64,000 bases of DNA, from NCBI RefSeq assembly GCF_011759585.1, contig NZ_JAAOYV010000001.1, positions 620,001 to 684,000 of the forward strand, written 5' to 3'. The stretch comes from Frigoribacterium endophyticum (GTDB lineage: Bacteria > Actinomycetota > Actinomycetes > Actinomycetales > Microbacteriaceae). The position numbers and the translations under genes were made by a program. Below, in pieces: positions 16,727-25,719 of this stretch (position 1 is its first letter; every line of letters begins with the position of its first letter). The notes under the pieces were generated by a model that was given only the letters and a program-made list of their open reading frames with translations, made no database searches and was not told where the DNA came from.

Positions 16727-17574
16727 CGTCCGGTGCCCGCCGCCGCGGTCATCCGTCGCTTGAGGACGACGTACGCGAGGCGTCGCGTCTGGGCGACGAC
16801 CCGCGCCCGCACGTCGCCGAGCCGCCGGTCCGCAGCGCTGACGACGTCGGGCCGGGTCTCGTGCAGCCGGGCGTGGAAGCCGCGCGCCTGACGCGACTGC
16901 TCGGCGGCCAGGGCGACGCTCCACTGGGTCGTGCTGAGCCGGAACCCGCCGGCCAGCTCGGGGACGGCGACGAGGTCGCCGACGAGCAGGGCGCGGCAGT
17001 AGCTGGCCTGGTCGATCAGGTAGGGGAACTCCGCGTCCCAGCCCCCGGCCGCCACGAAGGGGGCGCGACGGAGGGTGACGCAGAAGGGCTCGCCGAACAC
17101 GTTCGTGCCGGCCCGGACGGAGGCGCGGACGGCCTCGGTGCCGCGGACGACCGTCGTCGACCAGGTCCGGCCCCGTCGGGCGATGACGGTCTTCGACGCC
17201 GCGTCGACGAGCGAGCGGGGGGAGGAGGCGACCGTGGCCTCGGGGTGCGCGTCGAGCGCCTCGACGTGCCGACGCAGGGTGTCGGGGAAGAGCAGGTCGT
17301 CACCGGGCACGAGGCGGAGGTACTCGCCGGTCGCCGCGTCCGTCACGCGCTTCCAGTTGGCGTGCGCGCCCCCTCCCGCCGGGGTCCGCAGCAGGGTGAC
17401 GCGGTCGTCGTCGGCCCACTGCTGCATGAGCTCCCAGGTGCTGTCGGTCGACCCGTGGTCGGCGATGACGAGCTCGAAGTCGTCGTACGCCTGGTCGAGC
17501 ACGGAGCGCACCGTCTCGACGAGGAAGTCGGCGTTGTTGAACGCGGGGATGACGACGGAAAGGCGGGGAGGCAT
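16723..17574 (-). CDS. GT2 glycosyltransferase
   Basis: This 283-residue enzyme has the GT-A opening LSVVIPAFNN (5-14), ADHGSTDST (38-46) with His in place of the more usual Asp/Asn, and VPGDD (89-93) as the metal-binding stretch. The lack of membrane helices fits a soluble or peripheral transferase. The ATG at 17574 is chosen because the open frame upstream (to 17739) reads unlike protein and crosses the promoter region. It heads the minus-strand operon running down to 13323 and is divergent from the ABC exporter genes. Confidence 0.85.
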   Translation of the reverse strand: MPPRLSVVIPAFNNADFLVETVRSVLDQAYDDFELVIADHGSTDSTWELMQQWADDDRVTLLRTPAGGGAHANWKRVTDAATGEYLRLVPGDDLLFPDTLRRHVEALDAHPEATVASSPRSLVDAASKTVIARRGRTWSTTVVRGTEAVRASVRAGTNVFGEPFCVTLRRAPFVAAGGWDAEFPYLIDQASYCRALLVGDLVAVPELAGGFRLSTTQWSVALAAEQSRQARGFHARLHETRPDVVSAADRRLGDVRARVVAQTRRLAYVVLKRRMTAAAGTGR

Positions 17575-17605
17575 GGCAACAACTCTCTGGATCGACCAGC
17601 GGCCG

Positions 17606-17611
17606 AGTCTA
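17606..17611 (-). promoter_or_regulatory. -10 box (TAGACT) for the minus-strand glycosyltransferase operon
   Basis: TAGACT on the minus strand lies 31 bases before the ATG at 17574, leaving a leader of about 25 bases with an AGAGAG ribosome site. It is paired divergently with a plus-strand GATAAT at 17667-17672. Confidence 0.45.
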
Positions 17612-17666
17612 GCGAGGCGGCCAGGCGCGCCGGGTAGGCTGCCCCGGGCTGTCGGGAACGGCCTGT

Positions 17667-17672
17667 GATAAT
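17667..17672 (+). promoter_or_regulatory. -10 box (GATAAT) for the ABC exporter genes
   Basis: TGTGATAATG is an AT-rich patch in a GC-rich 173-base divergent gap; GATAAT matches the -10 consensus in five of six positions. The leader to the GTG at 17748 would be about 70 bases. No strong -35 is seen. Confidence 0.45.
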
Positions 17673-17747
17673 GACCAGTCGCCGCAGGCCGACCCCCGCC
17701 ACCCGGGCGGGCCTCCTCCTGCGCGGCGCCGAGAGGCATGGAGATCC

Positions 17748-18701
17748 GTGAGTACTGAATCCGAGGCGCGAATCCAGCGCATCTCGACCCTCCCGTTCGA
17801 GAAGGCCGGCGCCGCGAGCGGCGGCCTCATCTCGGGCATCGCCCCCGCCGTGCGCGACATCTGGGCGCACCGCGCCCTCCTCGACCTGCTCATCCGCCGC
17901 GAGCTCAAGGCCCGCTACAAGGACAGCGCGCTGGGGTTCGTCTGGAGCTTCATCCGCCCGCTGACGATGCTGGCGATCTACTACTTCGCCGTCGGGCAGG
18001 TGCTCGGCGCGGCCCGCGCCGTCCCGCAGTTCGCGATCTACGTCTTCGCCGGGCTCACCCTCTGGGGCCTCTACAACGAGATCATCGCCGGGGGCACCAC
18101 CTCGATCCTCGCCAACGCGGGCCTGATCAAGAAGGTGTACGTGCCGCGGGAGCTCTTCCCGCTCGCGTCGCTCGGCTCGGCGCTCTTCAACTTCGTCGTG
18201 CAGTTCGCCGTCCTGCTCGCCGCCGTCCTGGTGCTCGGGCAGTTCCCCGTCTCGTGGGACCTCCTGTACATCCCGGTGGCCGTCGTCCTGACCGTGATCT
18301 ACGGTCTGGCGCTCGCCCTCTTCCTGTCGGCGGTCAACGTCTACCTCCGCGACGTGCAGTACCTCGTCGAGGTGGCCCTGCTCATCCTGTTCTGGGCGTC
18401 GCCGATCGTCTACTCGTTCGGGATGGTCGTCGGCCGCGCCGCCGCCCGGGGCCAGGACTGGATCGTGACCCTCTACCAGCTGAACCCGATGACCGACATC
18501 ATCCTCGCCTTCCAGAAGGGCATCTGGCGGGCGGGCAGCGAGACGACGACCCTCGGCGACGGCACCGTCGTCGGTCCGCAGCCCTACCCCGCCGACCTCG
18601 ACGCGCGCCTCCTCGTCATCGGCGTCGTCGGCCTCGTCCTGCTGATCGTCGCCCAGCGCATCTTCGCCCGCCTGCAGGGCAACTTCGCCCAGGAGATCTG
18701 A
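17748..18701 (+). CDS. wzm: Polysaccharide ABC exporter permease
   Basis: The 317-residue protein belongs to the ABC-2 polysaccharide exporter permeases (Wzm/TagG/RfbD). It shows the amphipathic entry RRELKARYKDSALGFVWSFIRPL before the first helix, six membrane segments, and the conserved QxxxxxNPM(T/V) region (LYQLNPMTDIILAFQ). It pairs with the ATPase gene 3 bases downstream to flip lipid-linked glycan chains across the membrane. The start is GTG with GGAGA upstream. Long N-terminal residues (MSTESEARIQR) are disordered-looking. Confidence 0.92.
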   Translation: MSTESEARIQRISTLPFEKAGAASGGLISGIAPAVRDIWAHRALLDLLIRRELKARYKDSALGFVWSFIRPLTMLAIYYFAVGQVLGAARAVPQFAIYVFAGLTLWGLYNEIIAGGTTSILANAGLIKKVYVPRELFPLASLGSALFNFVVQFAVLLAAVLVLGQFPVSWDLLYIPVAVVLTVIYGLALALFLSAVNVYLRDVQYLVEVALLILFWASPIVYSFGMVVGRAAARGQDWIVTLYQLNPMTDIILAFQKGIWRAGSETTTLGDGTVVGPQPYPADLDARLLVIGVVGLVLLIVAQRIFARLQGNFAQEI

Positions 18702-18704
18702 ACC

Positions 18705-19448
18705 GTGAGCACCAGACACGACGTCCCCGTCGTCACCATGACCGACATCTCGAAGCGCTTCGTGATCCGCAAGGAGAAGTCCTTGAAGGAGCGCATCGTG
18801 AACCTCGCGCGCTCCAACAAGCACAAGGACGACTTCTGGGCCCTGCGGGGCATCAGCCTCGACATCGAGGCCGGCACGACGGTCGGGCTCATCGGCGCGA
18901 ACGGCAGCGGCAAGAGCACGCTGCTGAAGGTCATCGGCGGGATCCTGCAGCCGTCCACCGGCGAGGTCAAGCGACGAGGCCAGCTCGCCGCGCTGCTCGA
19001 GCTCGGCGCCGGCTTCCACCCCGACCTCACCGGGCGTGAGAACGTCTTCCTGAACGGGTCGATCCTCGGGCTCAGCCAGCAGCAGATCGCCGGGTTCTTC
19101 GACTCGATCGTCGCCTTCAGCGAGATCGGCGAGTTCATCGACACCCAGGTGAAGTTCTACTCGTCGGGCATGTACGTGCGGCTCGCCTTCGCCATCGCGA
19201 TCCACGTCGACCCCGACGTGCTGCTCGTCGACGAGGTGCTCGCGGTCGGCGACGAGCCGTTCCAGAAGAAGTGCCTCGACAAGATCGCGCAGTTCCAGCG
19301 CGAGGGGCGCACCATCGTCATCGTGACCCACGACCTCGGCACCGTCGAGTCGCTGTGCGACCGGGCCATCGTGCTGTCGCACGGCCAGGTCATCTTCGAC
19401 GGCGGGGCCGTCGACGGCGTCGCGGCCCTCCGCTCGACCTTCGCCTGA
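18705..19448 (+). CDS. wzt: Polysaccharide ABC exporter ATPase
   Basis: The 247 residues hold one ABC domain: Walker A GANGSGKST (64-72), signature YSSGMYVRLAF (152-162, the form typical of polysaccharide exporters), Walker B DVLLVDE (171-177) and switch His209. It ends soon after the ATPase core, so it lacks the C-terminal carbohydrate-binding domain of the Wzt type that reads a terminated O-antigen. This is more like TagH or KpsT, which export without recognising a chain-end cap. Its stop is followed directly by the flippase GTG. Confidence 0.93.
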   Translation: MSTRHDVPVVTMTDISKRFVIRKEKSLKERIVNLARSNKHKDDFWALRGISLDIEAGTTVGLIGANGSGKSTLLKVIGGILQPSTGEVKRRGQLAALLELGAGFHPDLTGRENVFLNGSILGLSQQQIAGFFDSIVAFSEIGEFIDTQVKFYSSGMYVRLAFAIAIHVDPDVLLVDEVLAVGDEPFQKKCLDKIAQFQREGRTIVIVTHDLGTVESLCDRAIVLSHGQVIFDGGAVDGVAALRSTFA

Positions 19449-19449
19449 C

Positions 19450-20835
19450 GTGACAGCCGCCGAGGCCGCCCCGACCCGCCCCTCCTCCCGGCTGCGAGAC
19501 CCGGTCGTCGGCCTCGCCGCCGGCACGATCGTGCTCGGCGGGTGCAACTACGTCTACCTGGCCCTCGTCGGCAACCTGGTGGGGGGAGTCGCGGGGGCGC
19601 CGGTCTCGGTGCTCTGGACGATGATGGCCGGCCTGGCCGTGGGCCTGTTCCAGCCCGTCGAGCAGCTGCTCTCGCGAGGCATGGCCGCCGACCGGGCCGC
19701 CGGCGGGACGGGGCGGAGCGTGCTCGTGCGGGCCGGCGTGCTCGGCGGGGTCCTGCTCGCGGCCGCCCTCCTGGCGCTGGGGCTGGCCGCCGGGCCGGTG
19801 GCGCGCCTCCTCTTCTCGGGCGAGCGTGCCTTCGTCCTGCTCCTGGCGCTCGGGCTGGTCGCGTCGACGCTGCTCTTCTTCGTCCGCGGCTGGCTGGCAG
19901 GCACGGGCCGATTCGGGGCCTACGCGCTCGAGATGACCCTCGAGGGGGTCGTCAAGCTGGGGCTGCTGGGCGCCGTCGCCCTGACGGGCTCCCGGGAGCC
20001 CGTCGCCCTCGGCACCTCGCTCGTCGTGGCGCCCGCCCTGGCCGCCGGGGCCGTCGCCCTCGCCGTCCTCGTGCGGCGCGCGACGGCTCCGTCGACGCCG
20101 CCCGGCGCCGCGACCGCGCAGCCGGCGCCCGTCGGCCGACCGGCCGGGCTGGGCGACGACGTGCGGGCCTTCGCCGCGCTGACGACGGGGTCGCTGTTGC
20201 TCCAGGCCTTCGTGAACGCCGGCGTCCTGCTGGCGCAGGGGTCGGTCGCGGGCGAGTCGACGGCCTACACGGCCAGCCTGGTCGCCGCCCTGGCCATCGC
20301 GCGCGTGCCCCTCTTCCTCTTCAACGCGGTCCAGTCGCTGCTGCTGACGCGCTTCACGGTCGAGGTGCAGCACCGACGCCTCCGGCCGCTCGTCCGGGCC
20401 GTCGCCAGCTGGAACGCCGCCGTCCTCGGGCTCGGCGTCGTCTGGGTGGTCATCGTGTGGGCGGCCGGGGCCGCGCTCCTGTCGCTCTTCGGCGACGACT
20501 TCGAGCTCCGGCGGGGCCAGCTCGTCCTGCTCGCGGTCTCGTGCGTGCTCCAGATCGTCACGATGGTCACGGCCCAGGCGCTCCTCGCGCTCGGGAGCGA
20601 ACGGCTCGCCGTCACGGTGTGGCCGGTCGGGCTCGCCGTGCTCGCCCTCACCTACCTCGCGCCCTGGGGCGACGTCGGCTGGGCGGTGGCGGGGGCGATG
20701 GTCGCCGGCACGGCGGCGACGGCGTTCGCCGCGGTGGCGTGCCTCTGGTGGTCGCTCCGCCGGGCGGCCCGCTCGGGCGGAGCAGCGCTCCCCGCCGTCG
20801 AGGTCGGCCGCGGTCCGGTGCTCGACCAGCCCTGA
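19450..20835 (+). CDS. Wzx-like lipid-linked oligosaccharide flippase (MOP superfamily)
   Basis: This 461-residue membrane protein has 12-14 hydrophobic segments in the arrangement of polysaccharide transporters, including an early LWTMMAGLAVGLFQPVEQ region and a mid-protein cytoplasmic loop rich in Pro and Ala. MOP flippases move undecaprenyl-diphosphate-linked repeat units outward. The GTG start lies one base after the wzt stop, so it is co-expressed with an ABC exporter, although the two normally serve different pathways. Substrate is unknown. Confidence 0.82.
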   Translation: MTAAEAAPTRPSSRLRDPVVGLAAGTIVLGGCNYVYLALVGNLVGGVAGAPVSVLWTMMAGLAVGLFQPVEQLLSRGMAADRAAGGTGRSVLVRAGVLGGVLLAAALLALGLAAGPVARLLFSGERAFVLLLALGLVASTLLFFVRGWLAGTGRFGAYALEMTLEGVVKLGLLGAVALTGSREPVALGTSLVVAPALAAGAVALAVLVRRATAPSTPPGAATAQPAPVGRPAGLGDDVRAFAALTTGSLLLQAFVNAGVLLAQGSVAGESTAYTASLVAALAIARVPLFLFNAVQSLLLTRFTVEVQHRRLRPLVRAVASWNAAVLGLGVVWVVIVWAAGAALLSLFGDDFELRRGQLVLLAVSCVLQIVTMVTAQALLALGSERLAVTVWPVGLAVLALTYLAPWGDVGWAVAGAMVAGTAATAFAAVACLWWSLRRAARSGGAALPAVEVGRGPVLDQP

Positions 20836-20887
20836 GCGCCTCCGGCCGTTCCCCGCACCCCGGGGCGGGCGGCGAGAGGCGGTGCAC

Positions 20888-20893
20888 TATCCT
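20888..20893 (+). promoter_or_regulatory. -10 box (TATCCT) for a leaderless gene
   Basis: TATCCT ends six bases before the GTG at 20900, so the transcript would begin at or next to the start codon. This decides between the GTG at 20882 and that at 20900. Confidence 0.55.
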
Positions 20894-20899
20894 CGAGCG

Positions 20900-21700
20900 G
20901 TGAACGCCTCGATCCCCGACGCCGTCGCTCCGGCGACCGCCCTCGTCATCGTCCCCACCTACGACGAGATCGACAACCTCTCGTCGATCGTCGCCCGGGT
21001 GCACGCCGCCGTCCCGACGGCCCACGTCCTCGTGGTCGACGACGGCAGCCCCGACGGCACCGGCGACCTGGCGGAGCGGATGGCGGCCTCCGACGACCGC
21101 GTCCACGTCCTTCACCGGACGGGCAAGCTCGGCCTCGGCTCCGCCTACGTCACCGGGTTCCGCTGGGGCCTCGAGCGCGGCTACGAGGTCCTCGTCGAGA
21201 TGGACGCCGACGGCTCCCACCCGCCGGAGGCGCTGCCGACGATGATCGACCGCGTGCTCGCCGGCGGCCCGGGGGCGCCCGCGCTCGTGATCGGCTCCCG
21301 GTGGGTGCCCGGCGGGTCGGTCGTCGACTGGCCCGTGTCGCGCCAGGTGCTGAGCCGCGGGGGCAACCTCTACGCCCGTCTCGCGCTCGGCCTGCGCATC
21401 AAGGACGTCACGGCGGGCTTCCGCGTCTACCGCCGCGCGGCCCTCGCCGCCATGGACCTCACGAGCATCGACTCGAAGGGCTACTGCTTCCAGGTCGACA
21501 TGACCCTCCGCACCCTCGACGGGGGAGGCTCCGTCGAGGAGCACCCGATCGAGTTCCGGGAGCGGGAGCTCGGCGAGTCCAAGATGAGCCGGGCCATCGT
21601 CGTCGAGGCGATGGGCCGGGTCACGGTCTGGGCCGTCCAGCGGCGCCTCGGCTCGCTGATCGGCCGTCGGCCCGGCCCCGACTGGGTCGTCGAGGACTGA
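20900..21700 (+). CDS. Polyprenol-phosphate mannose synthase-like GT2
   Basis: This 266-residue GT2 has IVPTYDEIDNL (17-27), VVDDGSPDGT (45-54) and EMDADGSHPPE (100-110), the signature set of dolichol-phosphate mannosyltransferases (DPM1, actinobacterial Ppm1). There is no membrane domain. It would transfer mannose from GDP-mannose to polyprenyl phosphate, giving the donor for GT-C enzymes or protein mannosylation. The start is placed at GTG 20900 because a TATCCT box ends six bases upstream; the GTG at 20882 would put the promoter inside the gene. Confidence 0.88.
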   Translation: MNASIPDAVAPATALVIVPTYDEIDNLSSIVARVHAAVPTAHVLVVDDGSPDGTGDLAERMAASDDRVHVLHRTGKLGLGSAYVTGFRWGLERGYEVLVEMDADGSHPPEALPTMIDRVLAGGPGAPALVIGSRWVPGGSVVDWPVSRQVLSRGGNLYARLALGLRIKDVTAGFRVYRRAALAAMDLTSIDSKGYCFQVDMTLRTLDGGGSVEEHPIEFRERELGESKMSRAIVVEAMGRVTVWAVQRRLGSLIGRRPGPDWVVED

Positions 21701-21778
21701 CGCGGCCCCGAGCCCGAGGGGAGTGCCGCGTCGCCGCTCGACGCGGGCCCGGGGGCGCTGCGCCGCCCACCGGGTCGC

Positions 21779-23086
21779 CTACCGTGTCGCCTGCGGGAGG
21801 CGCGACCGCCACGAGCGCTTCCGCGCCGCGATGGTCGCGATGGCCACGAAGAGCATGAGCGTCCCCTCGAAGAGCACGAAGCTCTCGGCCAGGGCCGTGA
21901 CCCCGATCAGCACGAGCACCAGCGCCGGCCACACGTACGCCACGATCGGGTGCCCGGAGGCGGTGGTCCAGCTCCGGACGAGGGCGAGGGAGCCCGCCGC
22001 GACGAGCAGGAGCACGCCGACCAGGCCCAGCTGGAGCCACATGTCGAAGAACGCGTTCAGGCCCGTGGCGTAGGGGCGGCCGTCGGGGGCCAGCACCGTC
22101 GAGAACGGGAAGATGGTCGACGGCCACTGGCCGACGAAGCCCCAGCCCGTGATGTCGTGGACGCCGGCGAGGTCGCGGATGCGCGACCAGAGCGCGATCC
22201 GCACCGTGAGGTCGGAGGTGCCGTCGACGCTGCCGAGCAGGGGGCCGCGCAGCCCCCACGCGACGCTGCCGCCGACCACCACGACCGCCGTCACGACGCC
22301 CTGGAGGAGGGGCCGACGTCGCTCGGGGGCCCGACGGAGCGCCTGCAGCGCGAGGCCGGCGACGATCAGCGCGACCACGGCGAGGGCCGCGACGGGGGAG
22401 CGGGCGAAGAGCAGGACGGCGGCGGCGAGGACGCCGGAGGCGACCGCCTGGGAGCGGGGCACCGACCGGGTGAGGAACTCGACGGCGAAGGTGACGAGCG
22501 CGAGCGCGGCGAGGAAGCCCAGGTAGTTGCGCGTGCCCGCCAGCCCCTGGATCGGCCCGCCGGCCGCGAGGTCGCCCCGGATGCCGAGGAACCTGATGGG
22601 CTGGTCGATGAGGAGGCCCGAGAAGATCTCGAGGGCCATCGAGGTGACGAGGACGATGCGGAGCGCGTCGCCCACCGCCCGCACGACCTGCACCAGGTCA
22701 CGGCCGAGGGCGAGGTAGAGCCCGAGCGCACCGAAGCCCGCCGCGTACGCGACGCCCCCGAGCGTCGCCCAGGTGTACTCGCTCCAGAGCACGCTGACGG
22801 CCATGAACCCGAACAGGGCGATGAGGGAGACGGGCAGGATCCCGTGCCACTCGATGTGCCGCCGGCCGCCGAACAGCGACAGCGCGGCGAGCACGAGGAG
22901 GGTGCCGAGCACGGCCAGGGCGCCCGGCCAGCCCATCACCGACCGGATCGCCTGCGTCGTCGTCGCGAAGAGGACGACGGCCACCGACAGGGCCTGCGAG
23001 AACTGCCCCCCGGCCGAGAACCCGACCCAGGCGGACAGGTAGCGGCGCAGGGGGTCCCGCGGGCGCTCGGCCGACCAGGAGGTCAC
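21779..23086 (-). CDS. O-antigen ligase/polymerase-like membrane protein (1)
   Basis: The 435-residue protein has about 11 membrane helices and the Wzy_C/WaaL-type extracytoplasmic region: GTRNYLGFLAAL, an Arg/Ser-rich loop, then WSRIRDLAGVHDITGWGFVGQWP and a closing loop before LGLVGVLLLV. Proteins of this family join or polymerise lipid-linked glycans outside the membrane. Its GTG overlaps the stop of a related gene upstream (GTGA), so the two paralogues are made together. One may polymerise and the other ligate; this cannot be assigned from sequence. Confidence 0.83.
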   Translation of the reverse strand: MTSWSAERPRDPLRRYLSAWVGFSAGGQFSQALSVAVVLFATTTQAIRSVMGWPGALAVLGTLLVLAALSLFGGRRHIEWHGILPVSLIALFGFMAVSVLWSEYTWATLGGVAYAAGFGALGLYLALGRDLVQVVRAVGDALRIVLVTSMALEIFSGLLIDQPIRFLGIRGDLAAGGPIQGLAGTRNYLGFLAALALVTFAVEFLTRSVPRSQAVASGVLAAAVLLFARSPVAALAVVALIVAGLALQALRRAPERRRPLLQGVVTAVVVVGGSVAWGLRGPLLGSVDGTSDLTVRIALWSRIRDLAGVHDITGWGFVGQWPSTIFPFSTVLAPDGRPYATGLNAFFDMWLQLGLVGVLLLVAAGSLALVRSWTTASGHPIVAYVWPALVLVLIGVTALAESFVLFEGTLMLFVAIATIAARKRSWRSRLPQATR

Positions 23087-24408
23087 CGGTCGCGGTCCGT
23101 CCAGCCGTAGGGGTCCCGACGCGTGACGACCACCAGCACGACGAAGACCGCCCAGCCCCACTCGACGATGAGGCGCGACTCGGTGAGGCCGTGCACCAGC
23201 AGGGCCGTCAGCAGGAGGACGGGGAGGAGGTCGAGTGCGCTCCAGGGCGCGACGCGCCCGACGCCGAGGACGCGCCGGTCGGTCGCCCACGACCACGCCC
23301 GCAGGGCCACGCCGACGACGACCAGCAGGAAGAGCGCGAGCCCGACGGCGCCGAGCTGGAACCAGACGTCGAGGTAGGCGTCGTGGGCCTGCAGGTAGAC
23401 GACGCCGTTGCGCTCGGCGAGGTCCCGGAACGGCTCGGCGATGGGGATCCAGTAGCTGACCCAGCCCCAGCCGACGACGGGGTGCTGCACGGCGAGGTCG
23501 ACGACGGCGGCCCAGATGTCGGTGCGGCCCGTGAGGTCGCCGCTGCGCCCCGCGAGGGCGAGCAGCGGGCGCCTGGCGAGCACGACGGCGAGGGCGGCGA
23601 CCACCAGCACGGCGCCGGCGAGGCCGTAGACGCGGGGCCGGCGAGGAGGCGCGGTGCGGCGGACGACGACCGCCAGCGCGAGCACCAGCGCGACGGCCAC
23701 GGCGCAGGCGGCGACGGTCGCCGACCGGGTCAGCAGGAGGGCGAGGACGGCCGAGACGACCCCGACGCGCACGGTGCTGCGGCTGATCGACCGCGACGAG
23801 GCCTCCGCGAGGGTGACGACGAGGGCGAGCAGCGCGAGGACGGCGAGGATGTTGCTGTTGCCCTGCAGCCCCTGGATGCGCCCGCCGGTGAACAGCTCGG
23901 CCCGCGACCAGAAGAACGCGTCGGGCACGCCCCCCGAGCAGTCGAGGTAGACGGGGCAGACGGGCTGTCGGACGAACGCCCCCACGACGACCTCGAAGAG
24001 CAGCGACAGCACGACGTGCAGCCGGAGGGCGCGGCCGAGCGCGGTGACGATGAGGGGCCAGGGCAGCGACACCGTGACCGCGAGCGCGCCGACGGTCGTG
24101 GCCAGCGTCGCGCCGATGCCGATGGCCGAAGCCGCCGGGTACTGCGACCAGGCGATCGACGCGACCGCGAAGGCCAGCCACAGGGCGAGGAGGCGCGGGA
24201 GCGTCCGCAGCCGGGGCGGGTGCCGCACGACGACGACCACCGCCGCGACCACCATGGCCCCGCAGACCAGCCCCCAGCCCCAGAAGCCGGTGCCGTTCCG
24301 CAGCACGTCGCCACCGAACAGGACGACGAAGACGAGCGTCGCGAAGAGCGTGCTCCGGTGCGCCGGGGGAGTCGACGGGTCGAGGCGCACGGGGGTCGTC
24401 GACGTCAT
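23083..24408 (-). CDS. O-antigen ligase/polymerase-like membrane protein (2)
   Basis: This 441-residue membrane protein shows QGLQGNSNILAVLALLAL, GRTDIWAAVVDLAVQHPVVGWGWVSYW and QAHDAYLDVWFQLGAVGLALF, the conserved loop order of Wzy/WaaL O-antigen ligases. Start is ATG 24408: a TAGCCT -10 box ends seven bases upstream, whereas the GTG at 24414 would lie almost on the box. It precedes and is coupled to its paralogue. The final helices end in a short basic tail. Confidence 0.85.
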   Translation of the reverse strand: MTSTTPVRLDPSTPPAHRSTLFATLVFVVLFGGDVLRNGTGFWGWGLVCGAMVVAAVVVVVRHPPRLRTLPRLLALWLAFAVASIAWSQYPAASAIGIGATLATTVGALAVTVSLPWPLIVTALGRALRLHVVLSLLFEVVVGAFVRQPVCPVYLDCSGGVPDAFFWSRAELFTGGRIQGLQGNSNILAVLALLALVVTLAEASSRSISRSTVRVGVVSAVLALLLTRSATVAACAVAVALVLALAVVVRRTAPPRRPRVYGLAGAVLVVAALAVVLARRPLLALAGRSGDLTGRTDIWAAVVDLAVQHPVVGWGWVSYWIPIAEPFRDLAERNGVVYLQAHDAYLDVWFQLGAVGLALFLLVVVGVALRAWSWATDRRVLGVGRVAPWSALDLLPVLLLTALLVHGLTESRLIVEWGWAVFVVLVVVTRRDPYGWTDRDR

Positions 24409-24415
24409 GGGCACC

Positions 24416-24421
24416 AGGCTA
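24416..24421 (-). promoter_or_regulatory. -10 box (TAGCCT) for a leaderless gene
   Basis: On the minus strand TAGCCT is followed after seven bases by the ATG at 24408, predicting a leaderless message for the ligase-like pair. Confidence 0.55.
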
Positions 24422-24456
24422 GACGACCGGGGTCACGTCGCCCGCCCTCCCCCTGC

Positions 24457-25653
24457 TCACACGAAGGCGGCCTGGCCCGTGATGGCCCGCCCGACGATGA
24501 GGGTGTTCATCTCCCTCGTGCCCTCGTAGCTGTAGAGCGCCTCCGCGTCGGCGAAGTAGCGGGCCACGTCGTAGTCGAGCACGATGCCGTTGCCGCCGAG
24601 CACCTCGCGGGCCCAGGCCACGGTCTCGCGCATGCGCGCGGTCGTGAACGCCTTGGCGAGGGAGGCGTGCTCGTCGCGCTGGACGCCCTCGTCGAGCATC
24701 TGCGAGACGCGCACCACCATGCCGATCGACGCGGTGATGTTCCCGATGCACTTGACCAGCAGGTCCTGGACGAGCTGGTGGCGGGCGATGGGCTTGCCGA
24801 ACTGCACGCGCTCGCCCGCGTAGGCCAGGGCCGCCTCGTAGGCGCCGATCATGTTGCCGACGGCCGCCCAGGCGACCTCGGCGCGCGTGAGCCGGAGCAC
24901 CGCGGCGGTGTCGCGGAACGAGTTCGCCTGCTGCAGCCGCAGGCTGTCGGGCACCCGGACGTCCTCCAGGGTGATGTCGGCGTTCTGGACGATGCGGAGG
25001 CTCTGCTTGCCCTCGATCTTCGTCGCCGTGTACCCGGGGGTCGAGGTGGGCACGATGAAGCCCTTCACCTGGCCGTCCTCCGCGCTCTTCGCCCAGATGA
25101 TCGTCAGGTCGCTGAACGTGGCGTTGCCGATCCAGCGCTTCGAGCCGTTCAGCACCCAGTCGTCGCCGTCCCGCGTCGCGACCGTGCGGAGGCCCTGGGC
25201 CGAGTCGGAGCCCGACAGCGGCTCGGTGAGGCCGAAGGCCCCGACGAGCTCGCCGCTCGCCAGCCGGGGGAGCCACTCCGCACGCTGCTCCGGCGAGCCT
25301 CCGACGCTGATCGACCCCATCGCGAGGCCGTTCTGCACGCCGCAGAACGTCGCCACCGACGCGTCGCAGCGGGCGAGCTCGAGCGCGACCCAGCCCCGGA
25401 AGACGGCCGAGTTCTCGAACGGGCGCGTCTCCTCCCACGGCATCCCGTAGATGCCGAGGTCGGCGAGCCCCTCCACGATCTCGTGGGGGAACTCCGCGCG
25501 CTCCCAGTGGCCGTTGACGATCGGCCGCACCTCGCTGTCGAGGTAGGCGCGCAGGTCGGCGAGGACGGCCTTCTCCCGGTCGCTGAGACCGGCCTCGTAG
25601 CCGTAGAAGTCGCTCGCCAGCGTGCTGAACGAGGTGAGGGTCGCTGATGACAT
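24457..25653 (-). CDS. Acyl-CoA dehydrogenase, glutaryl-CoA dehydrogenase-like
   Basis: The 398-residue flavoenzyme has the FAD-binding FGLTEPLSGSD, the WIGNATFSDLTIIWAK segment, and a C-terminal YEGTREMNTLIVGRAITG in which Glu377 is the expected catalytic base. The YEGT ending with GRAITG is the form seen in glutaryl-CoA dehydrogenases. It would oxidise an acyl-CoA to the enoyl form, passing electrons to ETF. It does not fit the polysaccharide genes around it; no ETF or other beta-oxidation gene is near. A TTGCCG/TAGGCT promoter lies upstream. Confidence 0.9.
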   Translation of the reverse strand: MSSATLTSFSTLASDFYGYEAGLSDREKAVLADLRAYLDSEVRPIVNGHWERAEFPHEIVEGLADLGIYGMPWEETRPFENSAVFRGWVALELARCDASVATFCGVQNGLAMGSISVGGSPEQRAEWLPRLASGELVGAFGLTEPLSGSDSAQGLRTVATRDGDDWVLNGSKRWIGNATFSDLTIIWAKSAEDGQVKGFIVPTSTPGYTATKIEGKQSLRIVQNADITLEDVRVPDSLRLQQANSFRDTAAVLRLTRAEVAWAAVGNMIGAYEAALAYAGERVQFGKPIARHQLVQDLLVKCIGNITASIGMVVRVSQMLDEGVQRDEHASLAKAFTTARMRETVAWAREVLGGNGIVLDYDVARYFADAEALYSYEGTREMNTLIVGRAITGQAAFV

Positions 25654-25719
25654 CCGTTGCTCCGTTGCATCGTGTCGGTGCGGCGCGGCGCGCTGGCCGG
25701 ACCGTCTCGGGACGACGCG

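Noticed and set aside
20882-20899. Upstream GTG start for the DPM-like enzyme
   Set aside because: The -10 box TATCCT would lie inside the coding sequence; the GTG at 20900 fits a leaderless start.
21701-21778. Terminator between convergent glycosyltransferase and ligase genes
   Set aside because: Only weak, interrupted pairing (CCCC/GGGG within GCGG/CCGC) is present, below what I would report.
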